The position numbers and the translations under genes are program-made. Below the pieces are notes generated by a model. The model was not told the origin of the DNA. It saw nothing but the letters and a program-made list of their open reading frames with translations, and searched no databases. From Moanibacter sp965226025 (lineage in GTDB: Bacteria > Verrucomicrobiota > Verrucomicrobiia > Opitutales > UBA2987): a stretch of DNA of 64,000 bases. The DNA is taken from contig CBDDCD010000001.1 of assembly GCA_965226025.1 (NCBI GenBank), positions 434,001 to 498,000 of the forward strand, read 5' to 3'. Positions 7,945 through 17,064 of this stretch are shown here, piece after piece. Numbering within the stretch: position 1 is the first letter of the stretch; each line of letters opens with the position of its first letter.

Positions 7945-9435
7945 ATGGCGAGCGATCTAGAACCGGTCGGCGCGGCCGTCGACCGCTCCCTTCGCTGGCC
8001 CACGATTCACTTTCTCGTAGCAGCCGCGAAGTGGCTTATCCTCGCGTCACTTTTTGGTTGCATCTCCGCAATACAGGACGTGAACCCGTCATTCCTGGCG
8101 GGCTTGGAGTGGCTCACGTATGGGAAGACAAAGGCGGTTTTCCTAAACTGCCTGCTCTATGGTTGGGGGTTTAATGCTGCTTTCGCGGTCGTCCTCTGGA
8201 TGATGGCGCGCCTCTGCGGTTCGGTAGCGGGCAACGGAGGGGTCCTTTTCGTCGGCGGCGCATTTTGGCAGATTGGGTTGGTGGTCGGAGTAGGGGGAAT
8301 TCTAATTGGCGATTCGACATCGGTTTTGTGGTTGGAGATACCGCCCTACGCGGCCGGCATCCTCTTTTTTTCCTATGCCGTGATTGGAACGTGGGGAATC
8401 ATCACTTTTCGTCACCGAAGGATCGGCCACCTATACGTCTCTCAGTGCTATTTCCTAGCTGCTCTCTTCTGGTTTCCTTGGCTCTACAGTGTGGCTCAGA
8501 TGATGCTGTTTTGCTGGCCGGTGCGCGGCACTCTGCAGGCCATCGTCAATTGGTGGTATGTACAGGGTGTGATGGGAATGTGGTTCACTCCCATTGCAAT
8601 TGCGGCCGCCTACTACCTTATCCCGAAAGTTTTGGGTAAACCCATCTTCCACTACCATTATGCGATTCTCGCCTTCTGGTTGTTGGCCCTATTCTCCGGT
8701 TGGGTGGGAATGTTCCATCTCGCCGGAAGCCCGGTTCCCGCTTGGATCGCGACATCCGGAATCGTCACATCCGTTCTCATGCTCATGCCGATCGTGATGA
8801 TCTCAGTCAATTTGCTTGGCGTCAGTATTCGAAGCCTCCCACAGATTTACGAGAGTGCGACCTTGCGCTTTCTCGTATTCGCCACTGTTTCCTATTCGGT
8901 CCTCGGACTCTTGGGCGCGCTGATCTCTCTGCGATCAATCGGTGGAGTTTTGAGACTCACCACCTTCACAGAGGGCACCTTCCAGCACGGCCTCTACGCC
9001 TTCTACTCGATGGCGATGTTCGGTTCGATCTACTTCATACTGCCTCAGCTCCTGCAACGAAAGTGGCCGGCCCCAGCCTTGGTGCGCTTTCACTTCTGGA
9101 TGAGTGGCGGCGGGATCATTCTTATTTTGTTTTCACTCTACGCCGGCGGTTGGCTGCAGGGTTTACAGATGTCCGCTTTGAATGAAGAGGGCGGCGCCGC
9201 CTATTCCATGGCCGAGATTGCCGGATTCTCTCGTCCCTGGCTCTTCTTGAAATTCATCGGGGCGGCTGCGGTCATTCTCGGAAATCTGGCGTTTTCCTTT
9301 AACGTGATCGCGATAGTCCTGGCGCATCTCTGTGAAGAGGTCTTCGAGCTGTTTGATATCGAGATTGACCTGGAACCGATTAGAGAGAAGGCGGCGAAAA
9401 TTCTCTACGGGGAGCAATACGCCCGGCAGTCATGA
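7945..9435 (+). CDS. CcoN-like cbb3 oxidase subunit I lacking most metal ligands
   Basis: A 496-residue, ~12-helix protein clearly homologous to cbb3 oxidase subunit I: motifs align from FGRLRPLHTNAVIF through WWYGHN, AGPHHLHYT and IGHVHSG of canonical CcoN. The metal ligands are largely absent. Against P. stutzeri numbering recalled from memory, the low-spin heme ligands H60 and H347 are F66 and L350. The CuB ligands H207 and H257 are Q207 and F257, and the cross-linked Y251 is S251. Only the equivalents of H258 (H258) and H345 (H348) remain. It is therefore unlikely to reduce oxygen in the normal way and may be a structural or electron-transfer scaffold. It overlaps the ccoO-like gene by 4 bp. 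Confidence 0.8.
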   Translation: MASDLEPVGAAVDRSLRWPTIHFLVAAAKWLILASLFGCISAIQDVNPSFLAGLEWLTYGKTKAVFLNCLLYGWGFNAAFAVVLWMMARLCGSVAGNGGVLFVGGAFWQIGLVVGVGGILIGDSTSVLWLEIPPYAAGILFFSYAVIGTWGIITFRHRRIGHLYVSQCYFLAALFWFPWLYSVAQMMLFCWPVRGTLQAIVNWWYVQGVMGMWFTPIAIAAAYYLIPKVLGKPIFHYHYAILAFWLLALFSGWVGMFHLAGSPVPAWIATSGIVTSVLMLMPIVMISVNLLGVSIRSLPQIYESATLRFLVFATVSYSVLGLLGALISLRSIGGVLRLTTFTEGTFQHGLYAFYSMAMFGSIYFILPQLLQRKWPAPALVRFHFWMSGGGIILILFSLYAGGWLQGLQMSALNEEGGAAYSMAEIAGFSRPWLFLKFIGAAAVILGNLAFSFNVIAIVLAHLCEEVFELFDIEIDLEPIREKAAKILYGEQYARQS

Positions 9436-10136
9436 GAAGCACCTCTTTTATATTCGCGGGCATCTTCATTACCCTTGGCCTCTCGTGGGTTGGCATCGTT
9501 GTGACCGGCCATATCCAGTTCGGCGATCTTGCAGTCATGACGGAGAACTATCAATGGGATGAAGTTGAAGAAAAGCCCATGAGAGAGGTGCCCGAATCGG
9601 GGCAGGCTCGGTATCCCGAACTTAGCGAGGGTATGGCGCGTCAAGGGAAGGACGTCTACGTGAGCTTGGGATGTGTCGCTTGCCATACCCAGCAGGTTGG
9701 TAGGACGGATCTAAATACGGATATCGTCCGAGGTTGGGGCAAACGGGAGACCTTTGCCCGTGATTACATCAGGCAGGATCGTGTCCTTCTCGGTTCATTG
9801 AGGGTCGGTTCGGATCTCACTAATGTCGGTGGTCGCCTCACCTCTCGGGACCAGACCCATCTCTTTCTCTTTGATCCGAGCCTGGTGAATGAAAAGTCGA
9901 CCATGCCTCCGTATCCGTTCCTCTATGAAAGGCAAGAGATTCGTCAGGAGGGCCGTTCGCCGGGAGCCCTGAAGATACCGGAAGGTCATGAACTGGAGGA
10001 AGGCTATGAAATCGTCCCCACCAAGCGCGCCGAGGCCCTCGTCGCCTACCTACATTCCCTAAATATCGATTACGCCCTACCCGAGATCATCTACAACCGG
10101 CCACATGAGAAAGAAGAGAAAGCCGGACCGCATTGA
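9432..10136 (+). CDS. CcoO-like membrane-anchored cytochrome c
   Basis: A 234-residue protein with one N-terminal helix (about residues 5-28) and a periplasmic cytochrome c domain. The heme motif CVACH (near residue 83, in VSLGCVACHTQQVG) and the distal-Met region STMPPYPFLYE match cbb3 subunit II, as does the overall length. Unlike the adjacent subunit I, its heme-binding residues are intact. It overlaps the ccoN-like gene by ATGA, so the two are translated together. A 500-bp repeat-rich gap separates it from the ccoP-like gene. Confidence 0.85.
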   Translation: MRSTSFIFAGIFITLGLSWVGIVVTGHIQFGDLAVMTENYQWDEVEEKPMREVPESGQARYPELSEGMARQGKDVYVSLGCVACHTQQVGRTDLNTDIVRGWGKRETFARDYIRQDRVLLGSLRVGSDLTNVGGRLTSRDQTHLFLFDPSLVNEKSTMPPYPFLYERQEIRQEGRSPGALKIPEGHELEEGYEIVPTKRAEALVAYLHSLNIDYALPEIIYNRPHEKEEKAGPH

Positions 10137-10181
10137 CTTTGAGGGGAAACCACGAATGAACCCGAAAGGAAGGATGAACGT

Positions 10182-10291
10182 CCAACATCCAACATCCAAC
10201 ATCCAACATCCAACATCCAACATCCAACATCCAACATCCAACATCCAACATCCAACATCCAACATCCAACATCCAACATCCAACATCCAAC
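10182..10291. repeat. 7-bp tandem repeat (CCAACAT) x15.7
   Basis: A perfect microsatellite of CCAACAT units fills 110 bp between the ccoO- and ccoP-like genes. Related degenerate text (CATCCAACGTCCAAC) reappears at about 51166-51200. The length is not a multiple of 3 per unit, so copy changes would alter spacing and phase. All reading frames across it are artefacts of the repeat. Confidence 0.95.
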
Positions 10292-10404
10292 GTCGAAGTG
10301 GGGACCTTCCTCCTTCGTTCTCGCTTTGCTCCTTACTTCGGAGGACCAGCCGGTTTCCGTTCCGTGGTAATTTCCTCGTTAGTCTTCGTTGGACGTTGGG
10401 CGTT

Positions 10405-10535
10405 GGGCAAGCCGCCGCACTTAGTCGAATACACTTAGTCTCAACTCTTGGTCCATTCCATATGCAGGGACTAAGCGTAAAGACTAAGCGTTCCCGACGA
10501 AGTGTAGAGTCTAAGTGTGACAGACTGAACACGGA
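10405..10535. repeat. GACTAAGTG-family inverted repeats upstream of ccoP-like gene
   Basis: Repeated copies of CACTTAGTC, GACTAAGCG and GTCTAAGTGTG occur in both orientations. The same word family recurs at 18306-18420, 19860-19970, 34757-34797, 36345-36380 and 51240-51300. It can fold into stem-loops. No gene is seen between 10137 and 10637. Confidence 0.65.
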
Positions 10536-10637
10536 AACCACCTGTCAATTACTGATCCGGACTGTACAATACGATTGCAACGGTATTGCAAACTTCCTTC
10601 CGCAACCGGACACCCGCAACTCGCGGCGAAGAAATCC

Positions 10638-11303
10638 GTGACACAGGACAAATCAGCCATTCAGCCTTCGAAGGATTTCGAGTCGGGCCGCTACGACGAT
10701 CTCGAAATCCACGAGGTTCATGAAGCGAAAAAGATCGAGCGGGATGGTCCTGCAATTGAATTCTCACCTCTTCCTATCGTGTTGATTTTTCTCTTCGCGT
10801 GCGTCCTATTCTGGGGCGGAATCTATTCCATCAACTACAGCGGCGGATTCGAGGCCCTGGCCTATAACGAGACCTTCGAACCCGGAGGGCCGCCGCCGGC
10901 GCCGCCTCCTGAAAAGTCGCTCTTTGAAATCGGGCAGGAGGTCTATTCAAACTGCGTGGCCTGCCATCAGACCAACGGCCTTGGGATTCCCGGCGCCTTC
11001 CCGCCCCTCGCCGGATCGGAGTGGGTTCTGGGTAGAGAAGATAGGGTGCCTGTCATCGTCTTGCACGGAATCTTCGGGCCGATTGAAGTGAAGGGCCAGT
11101 CCTTGAATTCCGCCATGCCTCCACTGGGCGAAGTGTTAACCGACAAGCAGATTGCCGGTGTCGCCACCTATGTGCGCGGTAACGCGGAATGGGGAAACGA
11201 CGCTGGAGAAATCACCGAAGAAATGGTCGCCGGACTCCGGGCTCAACACGGCTCCCGCGCCATGTGGACGGCGGAGGAGTTGAAGAGTGCCTACCCCGAA
11301 TAA
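10638..11303 (+). CDS. CcoP-like cytochrome c with a single heme domain
   Basis: A 221-residue protein from GTG 10638, chosen because GGCGAAGAA precedes it; the only upstream ATG (10575) would start in repeat-like DNA. A soluble N-terminal stretch (~35 residues) leads into one helix (about residues 38-60) and a Pro-rich linker (GGPPPAPPPEKS). A cytochrome c domain follows with CVACH near residue 112 and a probable distal Met in SAMPPLGE. Canonical CcoP has two heme domains, so this is a reduced version. It may be the electron-delivery subunit of the ccoN/O-like complex or an independent cytochrome. Confidence 0.75.
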   Translation: MTQDKSAIQPSKDFESGRYDDLEIHEVHEAKKIERDGPAIEFSPLPIVLIFLFACVLFWGGIYSINYSGGFEALAYNETFEPGGPPPAPPPEKSLFEIGQEVYSNCVACHQTNGLGIPGAFPPLAGSEWVLGREDRVPVIVLHGIFGPIEVKGQSLNSAMPPLGEVLTDKQIAGVATYVRGNAEWGNDAGEITEEMVAGLRAQHGSRAMWTAEELKSAYPE

Positions 11304-11671
11304 GGGAAGGCTGAGGAGGGAGTCTCACGCAAAGGCGCAAAGCCGCAAAGGGGGCGGGGACAAATGAACCTTGTCGCGAGCCTTGTCGCGAGCCTTGTCG
11401 ATACTCATAGTGGGAACGACGAAGGGATCGAATCCATCATTCGCTGGAGAAGATCGGAGCATTAATTTTGAATGCGCAAAGATTCTGATGGCGTTCGGGA
11501 CGCGATCCGCAACGAGGTTGCAAGGGAAGTAAGATTGCTGTTCCCAATCCTTTGACTTCCCGAGTTCTTCCAAAGTTTGCGCGGGATCTTGGATTCCTCT
11601 CTCTCAGTGTCATCGAATTGAGTCGCCAAAGCTCGCGCCAAAGGCACTAACCCTAGTTTCGCACTTTATAA
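11304..11671. other. Intergenic stretch before IS1634-type element
   Basis: No gene is supported. It contains a CGCAAAG-rich array (ACGCAAAGGCGCAAAG, about 11329-11350) and three tandem copies of GAGCCTTGTCGC near 11372-11400. An inverted CTTTGCGTCTTTGCG array sits on the other side of the IS at about 13950-13978. Confidence 0.6.
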
Positions 11672-13762
11672 GTTAAGTCCTTGATAATCAACACGTGTTT
11701 TTGAAAGGCACTACAAAATCGGTTCGATTTTTATTTTGCTCATACTCTTCTTAACGGGCAATTTCTTCCATTGGATCTGGAAGAGATTGTAAATCTGCTT
11801 GTGGCTCTGTTCGGGAATGCCCGCTTTGCGCAGACGATAGACTTCTCCCTGTCGAGTGGGCAATATGACAGTGGCATAGGTATGGGTTTGGAGGACCCGC
11901 TTGATGGTCTGCCAGGAGCGGGTGTCCCCGTGCCGCTCCAAGGTGTATTCGATAAAGCGCAAAAGCTGGTAGGCCAAAATGGTGATAAAGACGTGGCCCT
12001 CAACGCGCGGTTCAATCTGGTGGTGGTTGGGTCTGAGGCCCAAGTCGCTCTTGAGCGCTTTGAAGCCGTCTTCGGCCCGGGTCAAAGTCATGTAGAGGCG
12101 CCACAGCTGGGCCCCGCTGAAGTTGTGCCGATTGGTGCGCAGCACAGAGCAGCCCAACAGTTGAGCATTCTCATCACAGGCCTGGTCCCTTCGAGTCCAG
12201 CAAAGGCCGCACTTTTTCTCTTTAGAGCCCTTGGCGGCTTCGACCAGTTCAATAGAATAGAAGCGCTGCACTCGGGAATGTTGCCCCTGTAAGCGCCCGA
12301 TCGCGGTATGGATTTTTGCGGGCTCCTTTAAATGGCCTTGATCGACCCTTTTCTGAAGCCCCTCGAGCGCCTTCATAAAGCGCTCTTCGGCCCCTGAATA
12401 AATCGCCTCTTCCTTGGCCCGCCTGCGCACGCTCTGACACAACAGCACATACTCCTCGCCTGCTTGCCTCGACTCCTCCTGCGTTGTCTCCTGGTCCCCT
12501 TCACTCTCATTTTCTTCTCCCACCTGCTCTTTTATCCACTTCACCTTCACTTCCCGGTCCCAATCCCTCCCCTCTACCTTTTCGAAACCGGAAGCCTCCT
12601 GGAACTCTGCAAGATAAGCCTTACGCCCCCGGCGGCTCTGGTTGACCAGGTAGCCGAATCCCTCCTCGCGCAACAGTTGCACATTCTCCCGGCTCGCGAT
12701 CCCTCCATCCATGATGATGAGGGTCTTCTCACGCTCGCCCTGGGCCCCCACCGCTTTCTCCAATTCAGCGATCATCTCCAACAGGGTCGTCGCGTCATGG
12801 CGGTTGCCCGCAAATATCCGATGTCCCAACTCAAAGCCTTCGGTATCGAACACCATCCCCACCACAATCTGAACACAATCGTGGCGTTTCTGTTTGTTCT
12901 TTCCCCGTTTCGCTTTGCCGTTGCTCGCACCCACCCCTTCGAAGTGCGTATTGGTAAGATCATACAGTAGTACCGTCCGATCCAAACTGAACAGTTCCCC
13001 CTGGCGCTCGCGCATATGCTCTTCGATCCTTTCGCGGTTCTCCACCAACCGATCGCTCACCCGGTAGTAGCGATGCCGATCCGACTTCACCGCCGCCACT
13101 CCCAGAAGATCTCCCAGGGCACTCTGCCTGGCCCACTGGGGCAAGGCGTTCTCAGGCACTGGATCCACCAGCCGGTTGATCACCGATACCTTAGCCGCAT
13201 CCCTTTGCGCCCGGTTCAAGCCCACCTCCTGCAAGGCTTCATCCATCCTCAGCTTTTCCCACCCCTTAAGCCCCAGCAGAATCGGTCCCAATAAAACTCC
13301 CGCGGCGCTATGCTCCACTTTATCGGCCAAGACCCCATCAATTGCGTTCTGCTGCTCTGCAAAAGCCTCGGCCTTTTGGCGCAGTCCTCGCCACCGCCCC
13401 TCCCCATCAATCCGCCGCAGGATCAGTTCAATCCAGTTCTGCTGTCGACGCGTATACTCAGGGGCCAGAAGTTCCTCGATCCCGTAGAGCTGCTTTTGCA
13501 CCGCCTTGGCAATGGGTCCAAAGTCCGGTCGACTGATGGCCCCATCGCCCAGGGAGACCACCACTCGCTGTCGCGGTTTACCTTCGCTGTTGCGGTAAGA
13601 TTCAAGCAGTTGGAGGACCTGGCCGCTCTTGGAATGCTTCAGACGGAAAAACATATCCCGCCAGTCTGGGCGGGCAGATAGGGAGAGTTAAGAACTACTG
13701 AAACTTATAGTCCCTACACGATCAATACAGGACAAACATTCATTGCTCATCAACGACTTACG
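11672..13762 (-). mobile_element. IS1634-type insertion sequence (complete)
   Basis: A full-length transposase gene lies between imperfect terminal inverted repeats. The left end is near 11672-11700 (GTTAAGTCCTTGATAATCAA). The right end, read on the other strand, begins CGTAAGTCGTTGATGAGCAA (about 13762-13734). About two thirds of the positions match. A target duplication could not be defined with confidence. The end sequence TATCAACGACTTACG also marks the right end of the second IS1634-type copy near 61555. Confidence 0.7.
11711..13654 (-). CDS. IS1634-family DDE transposase
   Basis: A 647-residue transposase beginning MFFRLKHSKSGQVLQLLES, the typical IS1634-type N-terminus. The catalytic core of the IS4 superfamily is visible: an Asp in VLLYDLTNTHFEG, an Asp in LIIMDGGIAS, and a distal Glu region in TLTRAEDGFKALKSDLGLRP. 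The length is normal, so it is probably active or recently active. It is the only gene of the element and is transcribed opposite to the respiratory cluster. Confidence 0.9.
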   Translation of the reverse strand: MFFRLKHSKSGQVLQLLESYRNSEGKPRQRVVVSLGDGAISRPDFGPIAKAVQKQLYGIEELLAPEYTRRQQNWIELILRRIDGEGRWRGLRQKAEAFAEQQNAIDGVLADKVEHSAAGVLLGPILLGLKGWEKLRMDEALQEVGLNRAQRDAAKVSVINRLVDPVPENALPQWARQSALGDLLGVAAVKSDRHRYYRVSDRLVENRERIEEHMRERQGELFSLDRTVLLYDLTNTHFEGVGASNGKAKRGKNKQKRHDCVQIVVGMVFDTEGFELGHRIFAGNRHDATTLLEMIAELEKAVGAQGEREKTLIIMDGGIASRENVQLLREEGFGYLVNQSRRGRKAYLAEFQEASGFEKVEGRDWDREVKVKWIKEQVGEENESEGDQETTQEESRQAGEEYVLLCQSVRRRAKEEAIYSGAEERFMKALEGLQKRVDQGHLKEPAKIHTAIGRLQGQHSRVQRFYSIELVEAAKGSKEKKCGLCWTRRDQACDENAQLLGCSVLRTNRHNFSGAQLWRLYMTLTRAEDGFKALKSDLGLRPNHHQIEPRVEGHVFITILAYQLLRFIEYTLERHGDTRSWQTIKRVLQTHTYATVILPTRQGEVYRLRKAGIPEQSHKQIYNLFQIQWKKLPVKKSMSKIKIEPIL

Positions 13763-13992
13763 AATAATAACGTCTCTAAGTTCAGTGCTTTCCGCCCTTC
13801 AGTACGCAGTTTGGGCTAAGAGTCCGGACCTCACCGGAAATCCTAACACAAAACTCCAAAGAACGATTTCTAGAATTCGTTCGAACTACCTCCCACTCCC
13901 CCTTCCGCTGCCGTTTTTTTTCTGTTGCTTATTTTTCGCTCTCCCCTTTGCGTCTTTGCGTCTTTGCGCCTTTGCGTGAGGCCATCTCTTCC

Positions 13993-14988
13993 TCATTCGC
14001 CCAGTCTCTTATCAGGCACCAGATACTCCCTCACCGTCTCCCTCACCGCATCCCGCAGGGAAGTCACCGGCACTTCATACCCGGTGGTTCGTAATTTTCC
14101 GATATCCGCCTGGGTGAAATACTGGTACTTCTCTCTGAGATTCACCGGCATATCCACAAACTCGATCTTGGGCGTCAGATCCAATGCTTCGAAAATTGGA
14201 TTCACCAGTTCGAGCCAGGTTCGTGCCTCCCCACTGCCTATGTTGAAGATCCCGCAGGCTCCAGTTTCGGCGAGATGCAGAGTCATATTGACCGCGTCTT
14301 TAACGTAGAGAAAGTCGCGACGCTGTTCACCATCCTTGAAATCCTTCCGATAGCTCTTGAACAGCTGCATGCCTCTGGTATCGCCGATCAGCTCGAATGC
14401 CTTGTGCACGACGCTCCGCATATCGCCTTTGTGGTTTTCATTCGGTCCGAAGATGTTGAAAAACTTAACTCCTGTGACCTTCCCGAGCATCCCGTGTCTC
14501 TGCGCATAAAGATCAAACATTTGCTTAGAATATCCGTACATATTCAATGGTCGGAGTTCAGAAAGCGCACCGCTCTTGTCGTCCATGCCTTTCTCGCCGT
14601 CGCCGTAGGTTGCGGCGGAGGAGGCATAGAGGAAACGCGCGTCATTCTTGAGAGCCCAGTGGGCGAGAAATCGGGTGTACTCGTAATTATTCTCAACCAG
14701 GTAGGAGGCGTCCGTTTCCGTGGTGCTCGAGCAGGCACCCATATGAAAGACGGTGCAGACATCTCCCAGAAAATTCTCGTTTTCCAGCAGCGATTTCCGC
14801 AAGCGATCGGCTTCCAGATAGTCAGAGAAACGCAGAGGCACAAGATTGCGCCATTTCTCATCCTTACCGAGAAAATCAGCAACCACTATGTCTTCGATGC
14901 CGCGTTGATTCAGAGTCCAGACAATCGCGCTCCCGATAAATCCGGCGCCTCCCGTAACGAGGATTTTTCCTTTGTGTAGGTTATGCAT
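13993..14988 (-). CDS. hldD: ADP-L-glycero-D-manno-heptose-6-epimerase
   Basis: Cytoplasmic short-chain dehydrogenase-type epimerase that converts ADP-D-glycero- to ADP-L-glycero-manno-heptose for the LPS inner core. The 331-residue protein shows the Rossmann motif VTGGAGFIGS (residues 11-20), the family signature MGACSSTTETD, the YGYSK catalytic Tyr/Lys pair and FFNIFGPNENHKGDM. The length is normal. It stands alone between an IS1634-type element and the first IS256 copy. It indicates a Gram-negative outer membrane with heptose-containing LPS. Confidence 0.93.
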   Translation of the reverse strand: MHNLHKGKILVTGGAGFIGSAIVWTLNQRGIEDIVVADFLGKDEKWRNLVPLRFSDYLEADRLRKSLLENENFLGDVCTVFHMGACSSTTETDASYLVENNYEYTRFLAHWALKNDARFLYASSAATYGDGEKGMDDKSGALSELRPLNMYGYSKQMFDLYAQRHGMLGKVTGVKFFNIFGPNENHKGDMRSVVHKAFELIGDTRGMQLFKSYRKDFKDGEQRRDFLYVKDAVNMTLHLAETGACGIFNIGSGEARTWLELVNPIFEALDLTPKIEFVDMPVNLREKYQYFTQADIGKLRTTGYEVPVTSLRDAVRETVREYLVPDKRLGE

Positions 14989-15085
14989 CCGTGGGTAATC
15001 TTCGTCGTGATCTTTGTCGAAATTACTCTCTCCGATTCCCTAAATCTTCGTCGCAAGCTTCGTCGCAAGCATAGTCGAAAGTTCC

Positions 15086-16522
15086 GGTGACGTCCTATCC
15101 TTCCTGTAAAAAGAAAAATGGTGTAACCTCCTGAAAACAAAAATGTAACCAAACCGGGGCCGAAAGGCGGCCCCGAAAAACAGGAGACTACACCATGAAG
15201 AAGATAGCACCGAGTGAGAAGATAGAGCAAGAGCTAATGGAAGGAATCGCGAGCAGCACAGATCCACTGGGGGAGGCGGCCCGACGGGGAGCCCAGCTGA
15301 TGCTGCAAAGAGCCTTGGAGATCGAAGTGAGCGATTTTCTGGGGCGAGAGCGCTATGAGCGCTCGAGTGATGGAGCACTGCGGGGCTACCGCAATGGCTA
15401 TGAGCCGAAGAAAGTGCATCTTTGCGAAGGGACGATTGAGCTGCAGGTACCGCAGATTCGCGACGGGCTGGAGCCGTTCGAGTCGGCCTGGCTGGAAGCG
15501 ATCGGACGACGCTCGAAGCGGCTTTTGGAGCTGGTGCCGATGCTCTATGTGAAAGGGATGAGTCAGCGCGATATCGAGACGGCGCTGATCGAGTCTTTGG
15601 GGGTAGAGCAGACCGGGCGCAGCGTGGTCAATGAGGTGTGCCAAAGTCTGAGGATGGACTTTGCAAAGTGGCAGGAAAGAGATCTGAGTGGTGAGCGCGT
15701 GCTCTATCTGTTTCTGGACGGGATCTATATGAGGCTGCGGCCCGAAGACAAGAGGGCAGTGGCGGTCCTATGCGCCTACGGGATGCTCTGGGACGGACGT
15801 AAGGTATTGCTTCATATGGCCGTAGGGGACAAGGAGAGCAGCGCCTGTTGGGAGGCCTTCCTGGAGGACATGAAGAGCCGGGGATTGGCCGATCCAGTAC
15901 TCAGTGTGATGGACGGTAATTCGGGTCTACGCAAGGCGGTGGGAAGGAAGTTTCCGAACAGCCTGGTGCAGCGCTGCCAGGTGCACAAGATGCGCAACAT
16001 CGTCAACAAGCTTCCAGAGGTAGCCCGTCCCACCCTCAAAAAGCTCATTCACAAAGCCTTTACGGCGAAGGGATACCGCGAGGCTGTAGAACAGGCTCGC
16101 GCCATCATCGAGGAATACAAGGGGAGCTTTCCAGCCGCCATGAAGTGCCTGGAGCGTGACCTGGAGGAATCGCTCACAGCGCTGAAATTTCCCTTCCTGC
16201 ACCGAAAACAGATCCGCACCACCAATCTGCTGGAGCGACTCTTCGGGGAAGGGCGCCGTCGCACCAAAGTGATTCCCCGATTCCGCTCCGAAACGAGCGG
16301 ACTGTGCCTGATCTTCGCGGTCCTGGTGGATGCCTCAGAAGGCTGGCGAGGAGTCCGCATGGAACCCTACCTGGTGGAACGACTCAAACAGATCTGGAGC
16401 GATCCGGAGAGCACCTGGGAGGATCCGGACCTGATGAAATTCGCTGCCTGAAGGGAAGAAAGTAAAGATAATCTAATAGAGGTTATGCCATTTCGATTTT
16501 ACAGGAAAAGGCGGACTTGACC
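15086..16522 (+). mobile_element. IS256-family element, copy 1 of 3
   Basis: A 1,437-bp element with imperfect terminal inverted repeats: left end GGTGACGTCCTATCCTTCC, right end (complement) GGTCAAGTCCGCCTTTTCC. It appears identical to copy 2 apart from flanks. Flanking bases share only AGTTCC (6 bp), less than the 8-9 bp expected, so target duplications are unclear. The left flank is CTTCGTCGCAAG-type repeat DNA. Confidence 0.92.
15195..16451 (+). CDS. IS256 (Mutator) family transposase, copy 1
   Basis: A 418-residue transposase of the IS256/Mutator family. Catalytic residues are visible as D175 (LFLDGIYM), D240 (VMDGNSG) and E347 (TTNLLERLFGE). The family Cys-His pair occurs in RCQVHKMRN (C261, H264). 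The length is normal and the frame intact. The start ATG follows CAGGAG. Identical proteins are encoded at 18532 and 34907. Confidence 0.95.
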   Translation: MKKIAPSEKIEQELMEGIASSTDPLGEAARRGAQLMLQRALEIEVSDFLGRERYERSSDGALRGYRNGYEPKKVHLCEGTIELQVPQIRDGLEPFESAWLEAIGRRSKRLLELVPMLYVKGMSQRDIETALIESLGVEQTGRSVVNEVCQSLRMDFAKWQERDLSGERVLYLFLDGIYMRLRPEDKRAVAVLCAYGMLWDGRKVLLHMAVGDKESSACWEAFLEDMKSRGLADPVLSVMDGNSGLRKAVGRKFPNSLVQRCQVHKMRNIVNKLPEVARPTLKKLIHKAFTAKGYREAVEQARAIIEEYKGSFPAAMKCLERDLEESLTALKFPFLHRKQIRTTNLLERLFGEGRRRTKVIPRFRSETSGLCLIFAVLVDASEGWRGVRMEPYLVERLKQIWSDPESTWEDPDLMKFAA

Positions 16523-16573
16523 AGTTCCTTATCGATGATCTGAACTATGCTCAGAGTGTTCAACGCTCGTGCG

Positions 16574-17064
16574 ACAAAGTTTACGACAAAGGGTTTGGAA
16601 GCATATCCTCCGTGGGGAATTTCGAATCGAAGCTAAATCGACAAAGTTGACGACGAAGCTCGCGACAAAGGGTTGTGCAGTGCATTTCCGTGGCAGAATC
16701 TCGATTCGAGGTTATTACGACGAAGTTGACGACGAAGCTTACGACGAAGGGTTTGGAGGCATATCCTTCGGCTGGAATTTCGATTCGAAGTTAAATCGAC
16801 AAAGTTGACGACGAAGCTCGCGACAAAGGGTTGTGCAGTGCATTTCTGTGGCAGAATCTCGATTCGAGGTTATTACGACGAAGTTGACGACGAAGCTTAC
16901 GACGAAGGGTTTGGAGGCATATCCTTCGGCTGGAATTTCGATTCGAAGTTAAATCGACAAAGTTGACGACGAAGCTCGCGACAAAGGGTTGTGCAGTGCA
17001 TTTCTGTGGCAGAATCTCGATTCGAGGTTATTACGACGAAGTTGACGACGAAGCTTACGACTAA
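16574..17064. repeat. 158-bp tandem repeat, about 3 copies
   Basis: The word GGGTTTGGAGGCATATCC recurs at 16591, 16749 and 16907, and GTTGACGACGAAGCTCGCGA at 16646, 16804 and 16962, giving an exact 158-bp period. Units are built from GACAAAG/GACGAAG words (repeat family also at 34361-34750 and 53815-53860). Copies 2 and 3 are nearly identical, while copy 1 carries several substitutions. Confidence 0.92.

Noticed and set aside
10087..10641. Frames encoding MLDVGCW or NIQHPTS repeats in several phases
   Set aside because: They are translations of the CCAACAT microsatellite and exist in all frames on both strands.
11771..13681. Plus-strand frames of 60-173 codons
   Set aside because: They are antisense to the IS1634-type transposase and have no independent support.
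14275..14979. 234-codon plus-strand frame
   Set aside because: Antisense to hldD, which has all family motifs; no ribosome binding site or recognisable domain.
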